Shown piece by piece: positions 32,499-41,574 of a DNA stretch of 64,000 nt. Each line of letters starts with the position of its first letter. Within the stretch, counting starts at the first letter, position 1. The notes beneath the pieces were generated by a model that worked only from the letters and a program-made list of their open reading frames with translations, ran no database searches and was not told the DNA's origin. A program made the position numbers and the translations under genes. The stretch lies in the NCBI RefSeq assembly GCF_035552695.1, contig NZ_DASZKT010000093.1:1-64000 (forward strand), in the 5' to 3' direction. Source of the DNA: Actinospica sp035552695 (lineage in GTDB: Bacteria; Actinomycetota; Actinomycetes; Streptomycetales; Catenulisporaceae).

Positions 32499-33446
32499 AT
32501 GTCTGTCAGCAGCGAAGTCACCACGCCCGTTCAGCTGGGCATTCAGAAGGTCACCGCCCGGATCGGCGCCCGCGTCACCGGCGTCGACATCGCGCGGGAG
32601 CTCGACCCCGACACGGTCGCCGCGATCCGCGCCGCGCTCAACGAGCACAAGGCGCTGGTCTTCGACGCCACCGGCCTGGACGACGAGGGCCAGCAGCGCT
32701 TCGTCCGCCACTTCGGCGAGCTGACCACGGCGCACCCGACCGTGTCGTCCGTCGAGGGCGCGCCGAACATCCTGCCCGTGGACAGCGAGCGCGGCGGCCG
32801 GGCCAACCACTGGCACACCGACGTCACCTTCGTCGTCAACCCGCCGCAGCTCAGCACGCTGCGCAGCATCACCATCCCGCCGTACGGCGGCGAGACGCTG
32901 ATCGCCAGCTCGGCCGGCGCCTACCGGGACCTGCCGCAGCCGCTGCGCGCCTTCGCGGACACGCTGCGCGCCGTGCACACCAACGTCTACGACTACGCCG
33001 TACCCGACGAGGCCCGCGGCGACCACTACGCGGAGCAGCGCAAGCTCTTCCAGCGCATCAAGTTCGAGACCGTGCACCCGGTGGTGCGCGTACACCCGCT
33101 GACCGGTGAGCGCGGCCTGTTCATCGGCGGCTTCGCGCAGCGGATCGTCGGTCTGTCCGCGACCGAGTCCCGCAAGATCCTGGACATCTTCCAGGCCTAC
33201 GTCACCAGGCCGGAGAACATCCTGCGCTGGCGCTGGTCGCCGAACGAGCTCGTGCTCTTCGACAACCGCATCACCCAGCACTACGCCGTCGACAACTACG
33301 ACGACCAGCCGCGCCGCCTGCACCGCGTCACCGCCGCCGGGGACATCCCGGTCGGGATCGACGGGCAGCGCAGCTACTCGATCGAGGGCGACGCCTCGCA
33401 CTACACGAGCGTCACCGAGGTCGAGGCGCTGATCGCGGCCGGCTGA
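32499..33446 (+). CDS. TauD/TfdA-family 2-oxoglutarate-dependent dioxygenase
   Basis: A 315-residue Fe(II)/2-oxoglutarate dioxygenase. The metal triad is His106 and Asp108 (NHWHTDVTF) with His261 (NRITQHYAVDNY), and Arg273 binds 2-oxoglutarate. Relatives release sulfite or sulfate from taurine or alkyl sulfates (TauD, AtsK). It lies 14 bases after the monooxygenase, with AAAGG upstream of ATG 32499. It is the last gene of the operon, so the unit offers two chemically different ways to free sulfur from imported compounds. Confidence 0.9.
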   Translation: MSVSSEVTTPVQLGIQKVTARIGARVTGVDIARELDPDTVAAIRAALNEHKALVFDATGLDDEGQQRFVRHFGELTTAHPTVSSVEGAPNILPVDSERGGRANHWHTDVTFVVNPPQLSTLRSITIPPYGGETLIASSAGAYRDLPQPLRAFADTLRAVHTNVYDYAVPDEARGDHYAEQRKLFQRIKFETVHPVVRVHPLTGERGLFIGGFAQRIVGLSATESRKILDIFQAYVTRPENILRWRWSPNELVLFDNRITQHYAVDNYDDQPRRLHRVTAAGDIPVGIDGQRSYSIEGDASHYTSVTEVEALIAAG

Positions 33447-33491
33447 CCTGCAAGGGCGCCGCGAGCTAGCAGCTCAGGACGCGTCAGGCCG

Positions 33492-34745
33492 TCACGCTCT
33501 GGTGGCCCGGCGCGCTCCGGCCTTTCTGCGCCGACCGAGCCCGCGCCGGGCGAGCGGCCCGATCTCGTACGCGGGGGAGAGCAGCAGCACGGCGCTGAAG
33601 ACGATGACCAGCCAGAGGCGTATCTGCCCGAGCATGGTCGCGTTCGAGATGAAGATCGGGGATATCGCGAGGGCCGCCCCCGTGATGAGCGTCCACATCG
33701 GCCACGGTCTGCGCAGGCCGAGGGTGTCCCACATGAGCGCCCCGAGCAGGACCCCGGATGTGTAGTACGCGTACACGCCGGGGTCCAGCACTATTCGCGC
33801 CCCGACGCCGAGCAGGATGATCGCGGGCCAGCGGTGCCGCCACACCGCGATCCCGCCGAGAAGGCAGCCGAGCCCGATCTGCGCCATCCGGTCCCACTTC
33901 GGCGTGCCCGCGTCGGCCACGCCGAGCGCGCGCAGCGAGGAGGACGGCTCGTTGGGGATGGTGAACGCCGACGCGGCCGTCAGCATGTGCGGGTTCGCGA
34001 TGACGAACGGCAGCCAGGCGACGAGCACGGTGGCTCCGGTCCACACCGCCACGTGACCCCGCATGAACCGCGGAACCGTGAGGATCAGCGCCAGGAACAC
34101 CAGCGCCCAGGGCTTCGAGTCCACCGACAGGCCGAGGCAGAGCCCGGCGAGCGCGGGGATGTTCGCGGTCAGCGCCCACACCGCGAGCGTGACCAGGGTC
34201 AGCGCCAGCACGTCGTCGAGGTGGCCGATGCCCACGCTCAGATCGGTCCAGCCGATCATGAAGATGCCGCCGCCGATGAGCATCGTCCGGTCCAGCCGCC
34301 TGGTGTGGACCAGGTCCGGCCGCATCGCCTCGGCGATCCGCTCGAGGCAGTAGAGCACGACCAGGCCGAGCACGGTCATGAACGCCTCGGCCGCGTGCAC
34401 CCCGTTCCCCCCGCCGAGGTGCCGCAGCCCCTCGGCCAGCGCGAACGTGAACGGGCCTATCTGCAGCTGCGGATAGTTGGCGTAGAGCTCGAGGCCGCCG
34501 GCCGGCTGCCCGGCCTTGGCGCCGTGGAACAGCAGCGTGCTGCCCTGCACGAAGTAGTGCCAGGAGAAGCCGCCCGAGACGCTGAAGTACAGCCCCCAGA
34601 ACCCGCTCCATACCGCGAGGATCGCCAGCCGCCGCCGCCGGCTGCGCCCGTTGCCCTCGGGTTCGTCGTCCACGTCCACCGGCGGCTCCGCAAACGGTCC
34701 GGCACCCGAGCCTTCCGGCGCGAGCACACGCGAGCTCTGCGACAA
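33492..34745 (-). CDS. polytopic membrane protein, possible GT-C/GT87-like glycosyltransferase
   Basis: A 417-residue protein with roughly ten hydrophobic segments between residues 40 and 395 and basic ends. The first loop carries an acidic/aromatic stretch (SWHYFVQGSTLLFHGAKAG) and LYANYPQLQIGPFTFALAEG. This layout resembles mycobacterial-type GT87 mannosyltransferases, which use polyprenyl-phosphate sugars. No definite catalytic Asp pair can be assigned, so the enzyme class is a suggestion only. It is transcribed in the same direction as the GtrA gene upstream (about 200 bases apart), and a shared role in cell-surface sugar transfer is plausible. Confidence 0.65.
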   Translation of the reverse strand: MSQSSRVLAPEGSGAGPFAEPPVDVDDEPEGNGRSRRRRLAILAVWSGFWGLYFSVSGGFSWHYFVQGSTLLFHGAKAGQPAGGLELYANYPQLQIGPFTFALAEGLRHLGGGNGVHAAEAFMTVLGLVVLYCLERIAEAMRPDLVHTRRLDRTMLIGGGIFMIGWTDLSVGIGHLDDVLALTLVTLAVWALTANIPALAGLCLGLSVDSKPWALVFLALILTVPRFMRGHVAVWTGATVLVAWLPFVIANPHMLTAASAFTIPNEPSSSLRALGVADAGTPKWDRMAQIGLGCLLGGIAVWRHRWPAIILLGVGARIVLDPGVYAYYTSGVLLGALMWDTLGLRRPWPMWTLITGAALAISPIFISNATMLGQIRLWLVIVFSAVLLLSPAYEIGPLARRGLGRRRKAGARRATRA

Positions 34746-34952
34746 GACTCCGGCTCCGTTCCCTTTCCCGGCACGCCGCTTTCGACGCCCACGATCACCC
34801 TAGACGATGAGAGAACGCTGAAGGGAACCTGATCTGCTCCCGCTTCTGTCATGAATGCGTTACGGTTCCGTGCTGGAGTTGTCTCCGGGTAATGGGTTGC
34901 TCAAGTCCGGCGCGGCCGTACCCGCGGCCGCGGTAGCGGCTGCGACTCCGGC

Positions 34953-35450
34953 TCAGCCGACGTCGCTGGTCTCGGGGGCGTCGGCGGCTTCGGCGGTCTC
35001 GGCGGTCTCGGTGGATGCGTCGGCCAACGACGCGTCGGCCGCGGAGCCCTTGAACACCCACAACGGGAACGCGAAGTAGCTCGCGATGCCCACCACTCCC
35101 GAGGCGAGCGCCTTCCCGATCCGATAGTCGATGCCGATCGCCTGCAGCGCGGGCACCAGAGTCGCCGTCACCAGGAGCCCGATGACGACCACGACGACGT
35201 AGCGCACGAGGGCCACCCGCGGCCGCGCCCCCTCGGACGCCTGCTCGAAGACCCACTGCCGACTCGCGACGAAGTTCACCAGGGCGGCGACCGCGTACGC
35301 GATGGCGGTGTCGATGCCCAGCGGCATGCGGGTCGAGGTGCGCAGCAGTATCAGACAGCCCTCGTCCAGCGTGAACGTGCCGAGACCCACCGCGCAGAAG
35401 CGCGCTATCTCGGCGAGCCGCTCGCGCGTGGCCCACCCCGTGACGTTCAT
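34953..35450 (-). CDS. GtrA-family membrane protein
   Basis: A 165-residue protein with four membrane helices (starting FCAVGLGTFTLDEGCLIL) matching the GtrA/DPMS-associated family, thought to flip or assist transfer of polyprenyl-linked sugars. It includes the family middle VNFVASRQWVF. The C-terminus is an Ala/Thr/Glu/Asp-rich tail (about 135-165) made of near-repeats. Beside a GT-like membrane protein, a cell-wall or teichoic-type glycosylation role is inferred. Confidence 0.88.
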   Translation of the reverse strand: MNVTGWATRERLAEIARFCAVGLGTFTLDEGCLILLRTSTRMPLGIDTAIAYAVAALVNFVASRQWVFEQASEGARPRVALVRYVVVVVIGLLVTATLVPALQAIGIDYRIGKALASGVVGIASYFAFPLWVFKGSAADASLADASTETAETAEAADAPETSDVG

Positions 35451-35631
35451 CGCCGCAGCCTTCCCTCCGCCGAACCCACCGTTCGGATCCTATGCGACGA
35501 GGGACACCTGAGGCGTTCCCGCGGAGTTCACGTTCCCGCTGTTCACCGAGTCGGCCGATCTTCGCGTCACGCCGTTCACGGGAACGACCCGCGCCGTGCC
35601 CGACACTATGCTCAGTCCCCTGAGCCATCGC

Positions 35632-35646
35632 AGACGGGTACCGTCT
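35632..35646. promoter_or_regulatory. palindrome upstream of desaturase gene
   Basis: AGACGG-GTA-CCGTCT (35632-35646) is a perfect 6-bp inverted repeat 26 bases before the desaturase start, downstream of a CACTATGCT stretch that could hold a -10. It may be an operator; no regulator gene is adjacent. Confidence 0.3.
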
Positions 35647-35672
35647 CAGCTCCCCAGCAAGGATGGAGCGAC

Positions 35673-36698
35673 ATGTCCCTCGCTGCAGCACCAGCCGACT
35701 TCCCCGACCGCCCCGGCGCGCCGGTCGTACCCGGGGTCCCGGACGGCCCTGACGTGCCCGGCGTCGTCGGCGTCCCCGGCGGGCAGCCGCTGTCCCCCAA
35801 GCCGCTGCTGGACGCCCCGCAGAATCTGGCGGCCGCGATCGCCATGTGGGTCTTCGTCGTCGGCCCGGTGGCGTGCCTGCTGATCGTGGTGCCCTTCGCC
35901 TGGGGCTGGGGTGTGACCCCGTTCGACATCGGGCTCGCGGCGGCCTGCTACGTCGTATCAGGCCTCGGCGTCACGGTCGGTTTCCACCGCTGCTTCACCC
36001 ATCGCGCGTTCAAGGCCAAGCGCCCGCTGCGCATCGCCCTCGCGGTCGCGGGCTCGCTGGCCGTCGAGGGCTCGCCGGTGCAGTGGGTCGCCAACCACCG
36101 CCGCCACCACGCGTACGCCGACCGCGAGGGCGACCCGCACTCGCCGTGGCGCTACGGCACCTCCGCGGGCGCGCTGCTCAAGGGCCTGCTGCACGCCCAC
36201 ATCGGCTGGATGCTGCGCCGCGAGTTGAGCAACCGCGCCAGGTTCGCCCCCGACATCGCCGAGGACAAGGACCTCAAGGTCGTCGGCCGCCTCTTCGGCC
36301 CGCTCACCGTGGTCTCGCTGCTCGGCCCCGCCGCGCTCGGCTGGCTGGTGACCGGCGGCTGGCAGGGCGCGCTCGAGGCGTTCTTCTGGGCCGGCATCAT
36401 GCGCATGGCGCTGCTGCACCACATCACCTGGTCGGTGAACTCCGTCTGCCACGTCGTCGGCAAGCGCCCCTTCGCCGTCCGCGACCGCGCCACCAACTTC
36501 TGGCCCCTCGCCATCATCTCCTTCGGCGAGAGCTGGCACAACTCCCACCACGCCGACCCCACCTCCGCCCGCCACGGCGTCCTCCCCGGCCAGATCGACC
36601 CCTCCGCCCGCCTCATCTGGGTCTTCGAGCGCCTCCGCTGGGCCCACGACGTCCACTGGCCACGCACCGACCGAATGAGCGCCAAGCTCCAGGCCTGA
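35673..36698 (+). CDS. acyl-CoA/fatty-acid desaturase (delta-9 type)
   Basis: A 341-residue membrane di-iron desaturase. Histidine boxes are HRCFTH (105-110), HRRHH (142-146) and HNSHH (about 288-292), with hydrophobic helices between them. The family introduces a double bond into saturated acyl chains with O2 and an electron donor. The first 45 residues are a Pro/Gly/Val-rich segment (PVVPGVPDGPDVPGVVGVPG) not found in the core family. GATGGAG seven bases upstream supports ATG 35673. Genes on either side are unrelated. Confidence 0.93.
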   Translation: MSLAAAPADFPDRPGAPVVPGVPDGPDVPGVVGVPGGQPLSPKPLLDAPQNLAAAIAMWVFVVGPVACLLIVVPFAWGWGVTPFDIGLAAACYVVSGLGVTVGFHRCFTHRAFKAKRPLRIALAVAGSLAVEGSPVQWVANHRRHHAYADREGDPHSPWRYGTSAGALLKGLLHAHIGWMLRRELSNRARFAPDIAEDKDLKVVGRLFGPLTVVSLLGPAALGWLVTGGWQGALEAFFWAGIMRMALLHHITWSVNSVCHVVGKRPFAVRDRATNFWPLAIISFGESWHNSHHADPTSARHGVLPGQIDPSARLIWVFERLRWAHDVHWPRTDRMSAKLQA

Positions 36699-37005
36699 TC
36701 AAGGTATTCGAGGCCTGCGGTTCGGTGGGGTAGCCGCTTCAGCCCGGTGGTTCGGCTGTGGTGTGCGGGTGGTCGGTGCCTCGTGCCGCGGGGTCCGGTT
36801 GGCGGGGGAGGGCGAGGTGTCCGCGCCCCACCCACCCACCCGCCCCGCGCCCGGCTATCAGCGTGGTGGGGTCGCGTCGGCGGCTCCGCGGGCCGCTACT
36901 GTGCCGCCATGACCAGTGGGCCGTCGCGTCCGACTACGCCCGAGCCCGCGTGCCGTCCGGGAAATCGATGGTCGGGTGCTTGGGTGAATGCCTAGGGTGT
37001 CGTTC
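36699..37005. other. intergenic stretch without recognised gene
   Basis: About 300 bases of GC-rich sequence with C/A-rich runs near 36830. A CAGGCCT/AGGCCTG inverted pair (36690-36696 and 36711-36717) straddles the desaturase stop and might serve as a weak terminator. Nothing else is supported. Confidence 0.4.
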
Positions 37006-37884
37006 ATGGCGACACCTTTGCTGTTCTGCTGTGATCCATTGAATCCGCGGCGGGTAGACGAGCATTTCGCGCCAGAGGCGCGGGAAGTGCGGGAGCGCGG
37101 GGGCGTTGTGGCTTTGATCGATCACGATGCCTTGCTGCGTGGAGAAGTCGAGCGTGCGGTCGAACGTGTTCCGGTCGGGTTGGGCCCGGCCTGGTACCGC
37201 GGCTGGATGATTCCTAGTGACCTCTACGCTGCCCTGGCTCTGGCTCTGGATGACCGGGGTGCTGGCCTGCTGGTCGGTTCCGACCAGTACCGGACCGCCC
37301 ACGAGCTGCCGGGCTGGTATCCGCTGTTCGCTGAGCTGACGCCCCTGAGTGCATGGAGCGCGTCGGGAGCAGGACAGGTACCGGAAGGGCACGTTCTCGC
37401 CTCGCTCGCCAGCGGGTTGCGGCCGGGGCCGGGCATCGTGAAGGACTATGTGAAGTCGCGCAAACACGAGTGGGATGAGGCATGCTTCATTTCTGATCTC
37501 TCGGACGCGGCGGTGGTGGCCAGGATCGTGTGCAGGTTCGTGGAACTGCAGGGCGAGTATCTCGCTGGTGGCATCGTGCTGCGCGAGTTCGAACCGTTTG
37601 CAAGGCCGCAGTCGGTTTCCGCGGAGGTGCGCGTGTGGTGGCTCGATGGGCGGGCCCGGCTGGTGACGCCGCATCCGGACAGCGCGTACCGACGTGGTCT
37701 GGTTCCCGAGCTCGGCCATGTCGAGGAGGCGGTACGGAGTTTGGGCTGCCGCTGGGTCACCACGGATGTGGCACTGCGCTCCGACGGGGTGTGGCGTGTC
37801 GTCGAGGTCGGGGATGGTCAGGTCAGTGACCTGCATGCCTCGATTGACCCGGGAGACCTGGTCAGCTTGCTGCTGGCGGCGTGA
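37006..37884 (+). CDS. ATP-grasp domain protein (R2K-type) of unknown role
   Basis: A 292-residue protein that looks like an ATP-grasp enzyme of the R2K/DUF4343 kind. It has an N-terminal substrate-like domain, a middle with GIVKDYVKSRKHEWDEA (about 142-158, a nucleotide-binding lysine candidate) and ELQGEYLAGGIVLREF. The C-terminal metal/ATP region contains WVTTDVALRSDGVWRVVEVGDGQVSDL, the family pattern D-x-A...W..vE.gdgqvs. Such proteins are proposed to ligate peptides or modify proteins. ATG 37006 has AGGGTG upstream; ATG 36988 is also in frame. Base composition is lower in GC than its neighbours and codon use is looser, suggesting recent transfer. No peptide-precursor gene was found next to it. 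Confidence 0.75.
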   Translation: MATPLLFCCDPLNPRRVDEHFAPEAREVRERGGVVALIDHDALLRGEVERAVERVPVGLGPAWYRGWMIPSDLYAALALALDDRGAGLLVGSDQYRTAHELPGWYPLFAELTPLSAWSASGAGQVPEGHVLASLASGLRPGPGIVKDYVKSRKHEWDEACFISDLSDAAVVARIVCRFVELQGEYLAGGIVLREFEPFARPQSVSAEVRVWWLDGRARLVTPHPDSAYRRGLVPELGHVEEAVRSLGCRWVTTDVALRSDGVWRVVEVGDGQVSDLHASIDPGDLVSLLLAA

Positions 37885-38032
37885 CTTCACAGGTTTCTGA
37901 GATACCGCGTGCTGCTGTGGATCACGTCGCATCTGAGTTGGTCAGGCCTGCGCGTCACCGGGCGGACTGGGGGTCGGGGCGCGATGATGGTGTTAGTGGT
38001 GAACAGTTCCTGCTAGGCGAAGGAGACTGGGC

Positions 38033-38365
38033 ATGCCGAAATTCGTCACCATCGGGTACGGGGATCGGGACGGGTACGAGCGCACCGACGCGGCGGTGCG
38101 GGACGCGGCGCATGCGCATGATGCTCGGCTGCGTGCGGCGGGGGCGGAGATGGGGATCGCGGAGGCACCTGTGCAGGTGCGCAACCATGATGGCGCTGGT
38201 GTGAACGTGGAGGGCGGAGCGTTCATGTCGTCGGCCCTGCCGGTTGCCGGGTTCATGGTCGTCGAGGCGGCGACGCTGGAGGAGGCTGTCGAGCTCGTGT
38301 CAAAGTCGCCCTGTGCCGTCGCTCAGGGGGTTGTCGAAGTCTGGCCGCTGCGGGAGACGCCGTGA
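38033..38365 (+). CDS. YCII/DGPF-domain protein
   Basis: A 110-residue dimeric alpha-beta barrel type protein of the YCII family (start PKFVTIGYGDRDGYERT, end LSKSPCAVAQGVVEVWPL-like). The family is small and catalytic function is rarely known. AAGGAG lies eight bases before ATG 38033. Its last 66 bases overlap the 3' end of the convergent membrane-protein gene. Confidence 0.8.
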   Translation: MPKFVTIGYGDRDGYERTDAAVRDAAHAHDARLRAAGAEMGIAEAPVQVRNHDGAGVNVEGGAFMSSALPVAGFMVVEAATLEEAVELVSKSPCAVAQGVVEVWPLRETP

Positions 38366-38881
38366 GGGAGTTTCGGCGTCCGTTTGGGTGGAGATCTCGA
38401 GCTTGCGGGTGAGGCGGTAGGCGGCGTAGAGGGGGATCGCGCCGATGACGCCGAAGGAGCTGTCGACGGCGATCCACCAGAGGGGGATGTGGCGCAGCGG
38501 GGCGCAGATCAGGGCGAGGGGGATTACTCCGGCGCAGGCGATGAGGCCGAACTTCAGGACCCAGATATTGCGTACGGGCTCGCGGTAGGGGCCCCAGAAC
38601 GCGACGGCGATGGCGAGGTGGCCGAAGGCGAGCCAGTCGGTGCCGTAAGCGACGTAGGGGTGGCGCGCGTACGTGTCGGTGAGGCCGACGGTGACCTCGT
38701 CGATCCAGGTGGTCAGGAACGTGAGGTGGCGGGCGACGGGCCAGGCCGCGCCGTGCAGCAGGCGGTCGAGGGCGCGGGCCTCGATGCCGAGGGGGAACGC
38801 CGTGACGCCGCTCAGGATCAGGCCGACGACGAAGACGACGATCAGGGCGCGGATTCTGCGCAAGGCCGCGGATTCGGTCAT
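38300..38881 (-). CDS. small polytopic membrane protein, unknown function
   Basis: A 193-residue protein with four or five membrane helices (ALIVVFVVGLILSGVTAFPL near the start, IWVLKFGLIACAGVIPLALI, WWIAVDSSFGVIGAIPLYAA). Conserved-looking motifs FLTTWIDEVTVGLTDTYARHPYVAYGTDWLAF are split over a loop. I do not recognise the family by name. The soluble tail overlaps the YCII gene on the opposite strand. ATG 38881 fits the first helix. Confidence 0.65.
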   Translation of the reverse strand: MTESAALRRIRALIVVFVVGLILSGVTAFPLGIEARALDRLLHGAAWPVARHLTFLTTWIDEVTVGLTDTYARHPYVAYGTDWLAFGHLAIAVAFWGPYREPVRNIWVLKFGLIACAGVIPLALICAPLRHIPLWWIAVDSSFGVIGAIPLYAAYRLTRKLEISTQTDAETPSRRLPQRPDFDNPLSDGTGRL

Positions 38882-39068
38882 GGGGTGATGTTAAGGACTG
38901 CCGTACGTTCCTAGAGGGTGGTGGGTTCAGGGTCTTCACCAGCTCTTCACGGCGTTCACCGTGTGGGTGACGGCGGTCACATGCGTCGGTGTCACAGGGG
39001 GGTCGGCCGCCTCGTCTCGTGAGTGAGGCGCGGCCGGCGGGGCCTCGCACGGACGAGAGGAACCGACA

Positions 39069-39542
39069 ATGACCACCACGCAGACTCAGCTCTCCGGCGA
39101 GCAGCGCATCACCTGGGCGCGGGTGAACCCTGAGGCGTTCAAGGCGATGCTGGCACTGGAGGAGATCGGCGGCGTCTCGCTCGATCCGACCCTGCGCGAG
39201 CTGATCAAGTTGCGGGCCTCCGGGCTCAACGGCTGCGCCTACTGCCTCGACATGCACGCCCACGACGCCGCGAAGAACGGCGAGACGCTGCAGCGGATCG
39301 TCGCCGTCGCGGCGTGGCACGAGGCGAAGCACCTGTTCACGGCGCGCGAGCAGGCCGCACTCGCGCTGACCGACGCCGTGACCAAGATCGGCGAGCACGG
39401 CGTGACGGACGAGGTCTGGGACGAGGCCGCGGCCCGGTTCGACGAGAAGGAACTCGTTGAGGTGCTCGTATCCATCTCGACGATCAACATGTGGAACCGG
39501 CTGGGTATCGCCGCGCGGGCGCACACGAAGGCGCGCGCCTGA
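39069..39542 (+). CDS. carboxymuconolactone decarboxylase/AhpD-family protein
   Basis: A 157-residue AhpD-like protein with the redox pair in GCAYCLDMHAHDA (Cys56, Cys59, His63). Such proteins act as alkylhydroperoxidases or thiol-disulfide partners. GAGAGGAACC precedes ATG 39069. It is probably monocistronic; the next gene is on the opposite strand after about 230 bases without a recognisable gene. Confidence 0.9.
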   Translation: MTTTQTQLSGEQRITWARVNPEAFKAMLALEEIGGVSLDPTLRELIKLRASGLNGCAYCLDMHAHDAAKNGETLQRIVAVAAWHEAKHLFTAREQAALALTDAVTKIGEHGVTDEVWDEAAARFDEKELVEVLVSISTINMWNRLGIAARAHTKARA

Positions 39543-39771
39543 GCTCGTCGGATATCGGCGTTCGCGAGACGAGCGCCGGTGCGCGGCCTGCGTAGCTGGC
39601 CGGCTGGCTACCTTGGCAGATCGCTGAGATCGGAGCGGGTGTCGGACTTCCGTGGCTGGGTGATGACGCGCTCGTGACGTGGGGTCTCGGGTGCGGACTG
39701 CTTCTTGACGTTCTTCACATGCCTCTCGGGCTTCCAGATCTCGCGGCGGCAGTACCGAAAGTCATTGAGGA

Positions 39772-41325
39772 TCACGAGGTGGCGGGGCCGAACCACTTGG
39801 TGAGCGCGTTGGAGAAGCCTGCGTCGGCGGCGAGGTCCGCGTTGATTCCGTTCGCGCGCCCGACCCAGGCGACGTGGCCGTCGGGGCGGATGAGCACGGC
39901 AGCGGGGGCGGGGACGTCGCCGAGGACGGGGAGTTCCCACGGGCCGTCATATGTGGCGTCGACGAGCTGGACTCGGTCCGCCCACGGGGAGAGAGCGCGC
40001 TCTCGCGTGCCGGGGGCGCCGAGGTTGAGCAGCACCGGGCGGGCCGTGTGCAGCAGAGTGAAGACGCGCAGCGGACCGTCCGGCATCATGAGGTCGAGGT
40101 CGGGCATTCGGCGGCCGACGAGGGGGTGCGCCTCAGAATCAACCGCTTCAATGACTTCGACGCCGTCGGCCGCAACGTCGGCAGGCGCGCCGAAGTCGTA
40201 GTGGATGTCCAGGCCGCTGATCATCCCGGCCACGTGCTTGCGCGGCTCCTCCATCTGCAGCAGGTCGGCCACGATCTCGCGCAGCGCGTCGGTGCGCTCG
40301 TTCACGCGGCTGAGGGCAACCTGGGCCATGGTGTTGCGCAATACGCGGGCGGCGACGGGGTGCCGCTCGGCGTGGTAGGTGTCGAGCAGCGTGTCGGGCG
40401 ACGTGCCCTTGACGACCTGGGCCAGTTTCCAGCCGAGGTTCACCGCGTCCTGCACACCGACGCCGAGACCCTGGCCGCCCATGGGGGAGTGGATGTGCGC
40501 GGCGTCGCCGGCCAGCAGCACGCGGCGATCCCGGTAGGCCGCGGCCTGCCGGGTCACGTCGTTGAACCTGGTGATCCAGGCGGCGCTGCGCAGCCCGAAA
40601 TCCGTGCCGTAGAAGCGGATGATCGCCTTGCTCAGGTCCTCCAAGGTCGGCTCGCCGGTCGGTCCCGCGCCCTCTTCGGCCGCCTGCGCGCGGATCCCGC
40701 CGTTCGCGTCCGGCTTGGAGAACCCGGCGATGCCGTGTGTGTCGCGGCGCATGCCCCACTCCGGCTCCTCGTCGAACTCGGCCTCGGCGATCAGGCTGCT
40801 TCCCGTCGCGTCCCAGCCCTGGAACTCGATGCCGGCCGCCTTGCGGATCACGCTGCGGCCCCCGTCGCACCCGACGAGGTATTCGGCCCGCGGCGACGTG
40901 CCGTCCGACAGCTCGACGCTGACGCCGGCCTCGTCCTGCGCGAAGCCGGTCACCTCGATTCCGCGCAGGGTCGGCACGCCGAGTTCGTCGACCCAGCCCG
41001 CCAGGATGCGCTCGATGTGCTTCTGCGCCAGCCCGAGCCCGTAGTTGTGCCGGGTCGGGAAGTCGCCGATATCGCGGATCGCGCCCGCGAAGCTGGTGGT
41101 CTGAGTCACCAGCGCTTCCTTGATGAACCGCTCGGCGATGCCCCGCTGGTCGAACACCTCGATCGTGCGCGCGTGGAAGCCGAGTGCGCGCCAGCCGACG
41201 AGCTCCTGGTTCGTGCGCCGCTCCAGGATGGCGACGTCGACTCCGGCCAATGCCAGTTCCCCGGCCAGCATCAGCCCCGTCGGACCGCCCCCGGCGATCA
41301 GTACCGTGTGATCGGTCATAGCCAT
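39772..41325 (-). CDS. FAD-dependent aromatic monooxygenase (PheA/TfdB-type)
   Basis: A 517-residue class A flavoprotein monooxygenase. The dinucleotide fold is VLIAGGGPTGLMLAGELALAG, the second FAD/NADPH motif is GCDGGRSVIRKAAG, and the FAD ribityl motif is GDAAHIHSPMGGQGLGVG. The C-terminal about 120 residues are the thioredoxin-like domain of the phenol-hydroxylase group. It would hydroxylate an aromatic or polyketide substrate; antibiotic-inactivating relatives exist. Start ATG 41325 follows GGGGAG; ATG 41319 is an alternative. Neighbours do not reveal the substrate. Confidence 0.9.
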   Translation of the reverse strand: MAMTDHTVLIAGGGPTGLMLAGELALAGVDVAILERRTNQELVGWRALGFHARTIEVFDQRGIAERFIKEALVTQTTSFAGAIRDIGDFPTRHNYGLGLAQKHIERILAGWVDELGVPTLRGIEVTGFAQDEAGVSVELSDGTSPRAEYLVGCDGGRSVIRKAAGIEFQGWDATGSSLIAEAEFDEEPEWGMRRDTHGIAGFSKPDANGGIRAQAAEEGAGPTGEPTLEDLSKAIIRFYGTDFGLRSAAWITRFNDVTRQAAAYRDRRVLLAGDAAHIHSPMGGQGLGVGVQDAVNLGWKLAQVVKGTSPDTLLDTYHAERHPVAARVLRNTMAQVALSRVNERTDALREIVADLLQMEEPRKHVAGMISGLDIHYDFGAPADVAADGVEVIEAVDSEAHPLVGRRMPDLDLMMPDGPLRVFTLLHTARPVLLNLGAPGTRERALSPWADRVQLVDATYDGPWELPVLGDVPAPAAVLIRPDGHVAWVGRANGINADLAADAGFSNALTKWFGPATS

Positions 41326-41574
41326 GTTCTCCCCATTTCCGCAGGTTACGGCCTTGGCCCGATGATTGTGCGGCATCACGGGGGCCTTGCCGCAAGCCCT
41401 GGGGTGTGTTATATCTTTACCGTGGCGGGGAGTGTGTTCTCCTTCTCGGCGTAATCCCAGGTAAGCGCCGCCTGAGGTCAGTGCGGCGGGCGCATTGGGG
41501 CGTGTTGCCCTCCGGATCGGGTCGTTTCTGACAGAATTTCAGGTCGGTACCACGATCAACCCAGGGGAGGGTTT

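Noticed and set aside
39543..39771. minus-strand stretch encoding FRYCRREIWKPERHVKNV considered as a small gene
   Set aside because: It runs out of frame into the monooxygenase coding region, has no convincing start or ribosome site and matches no family I recognise.
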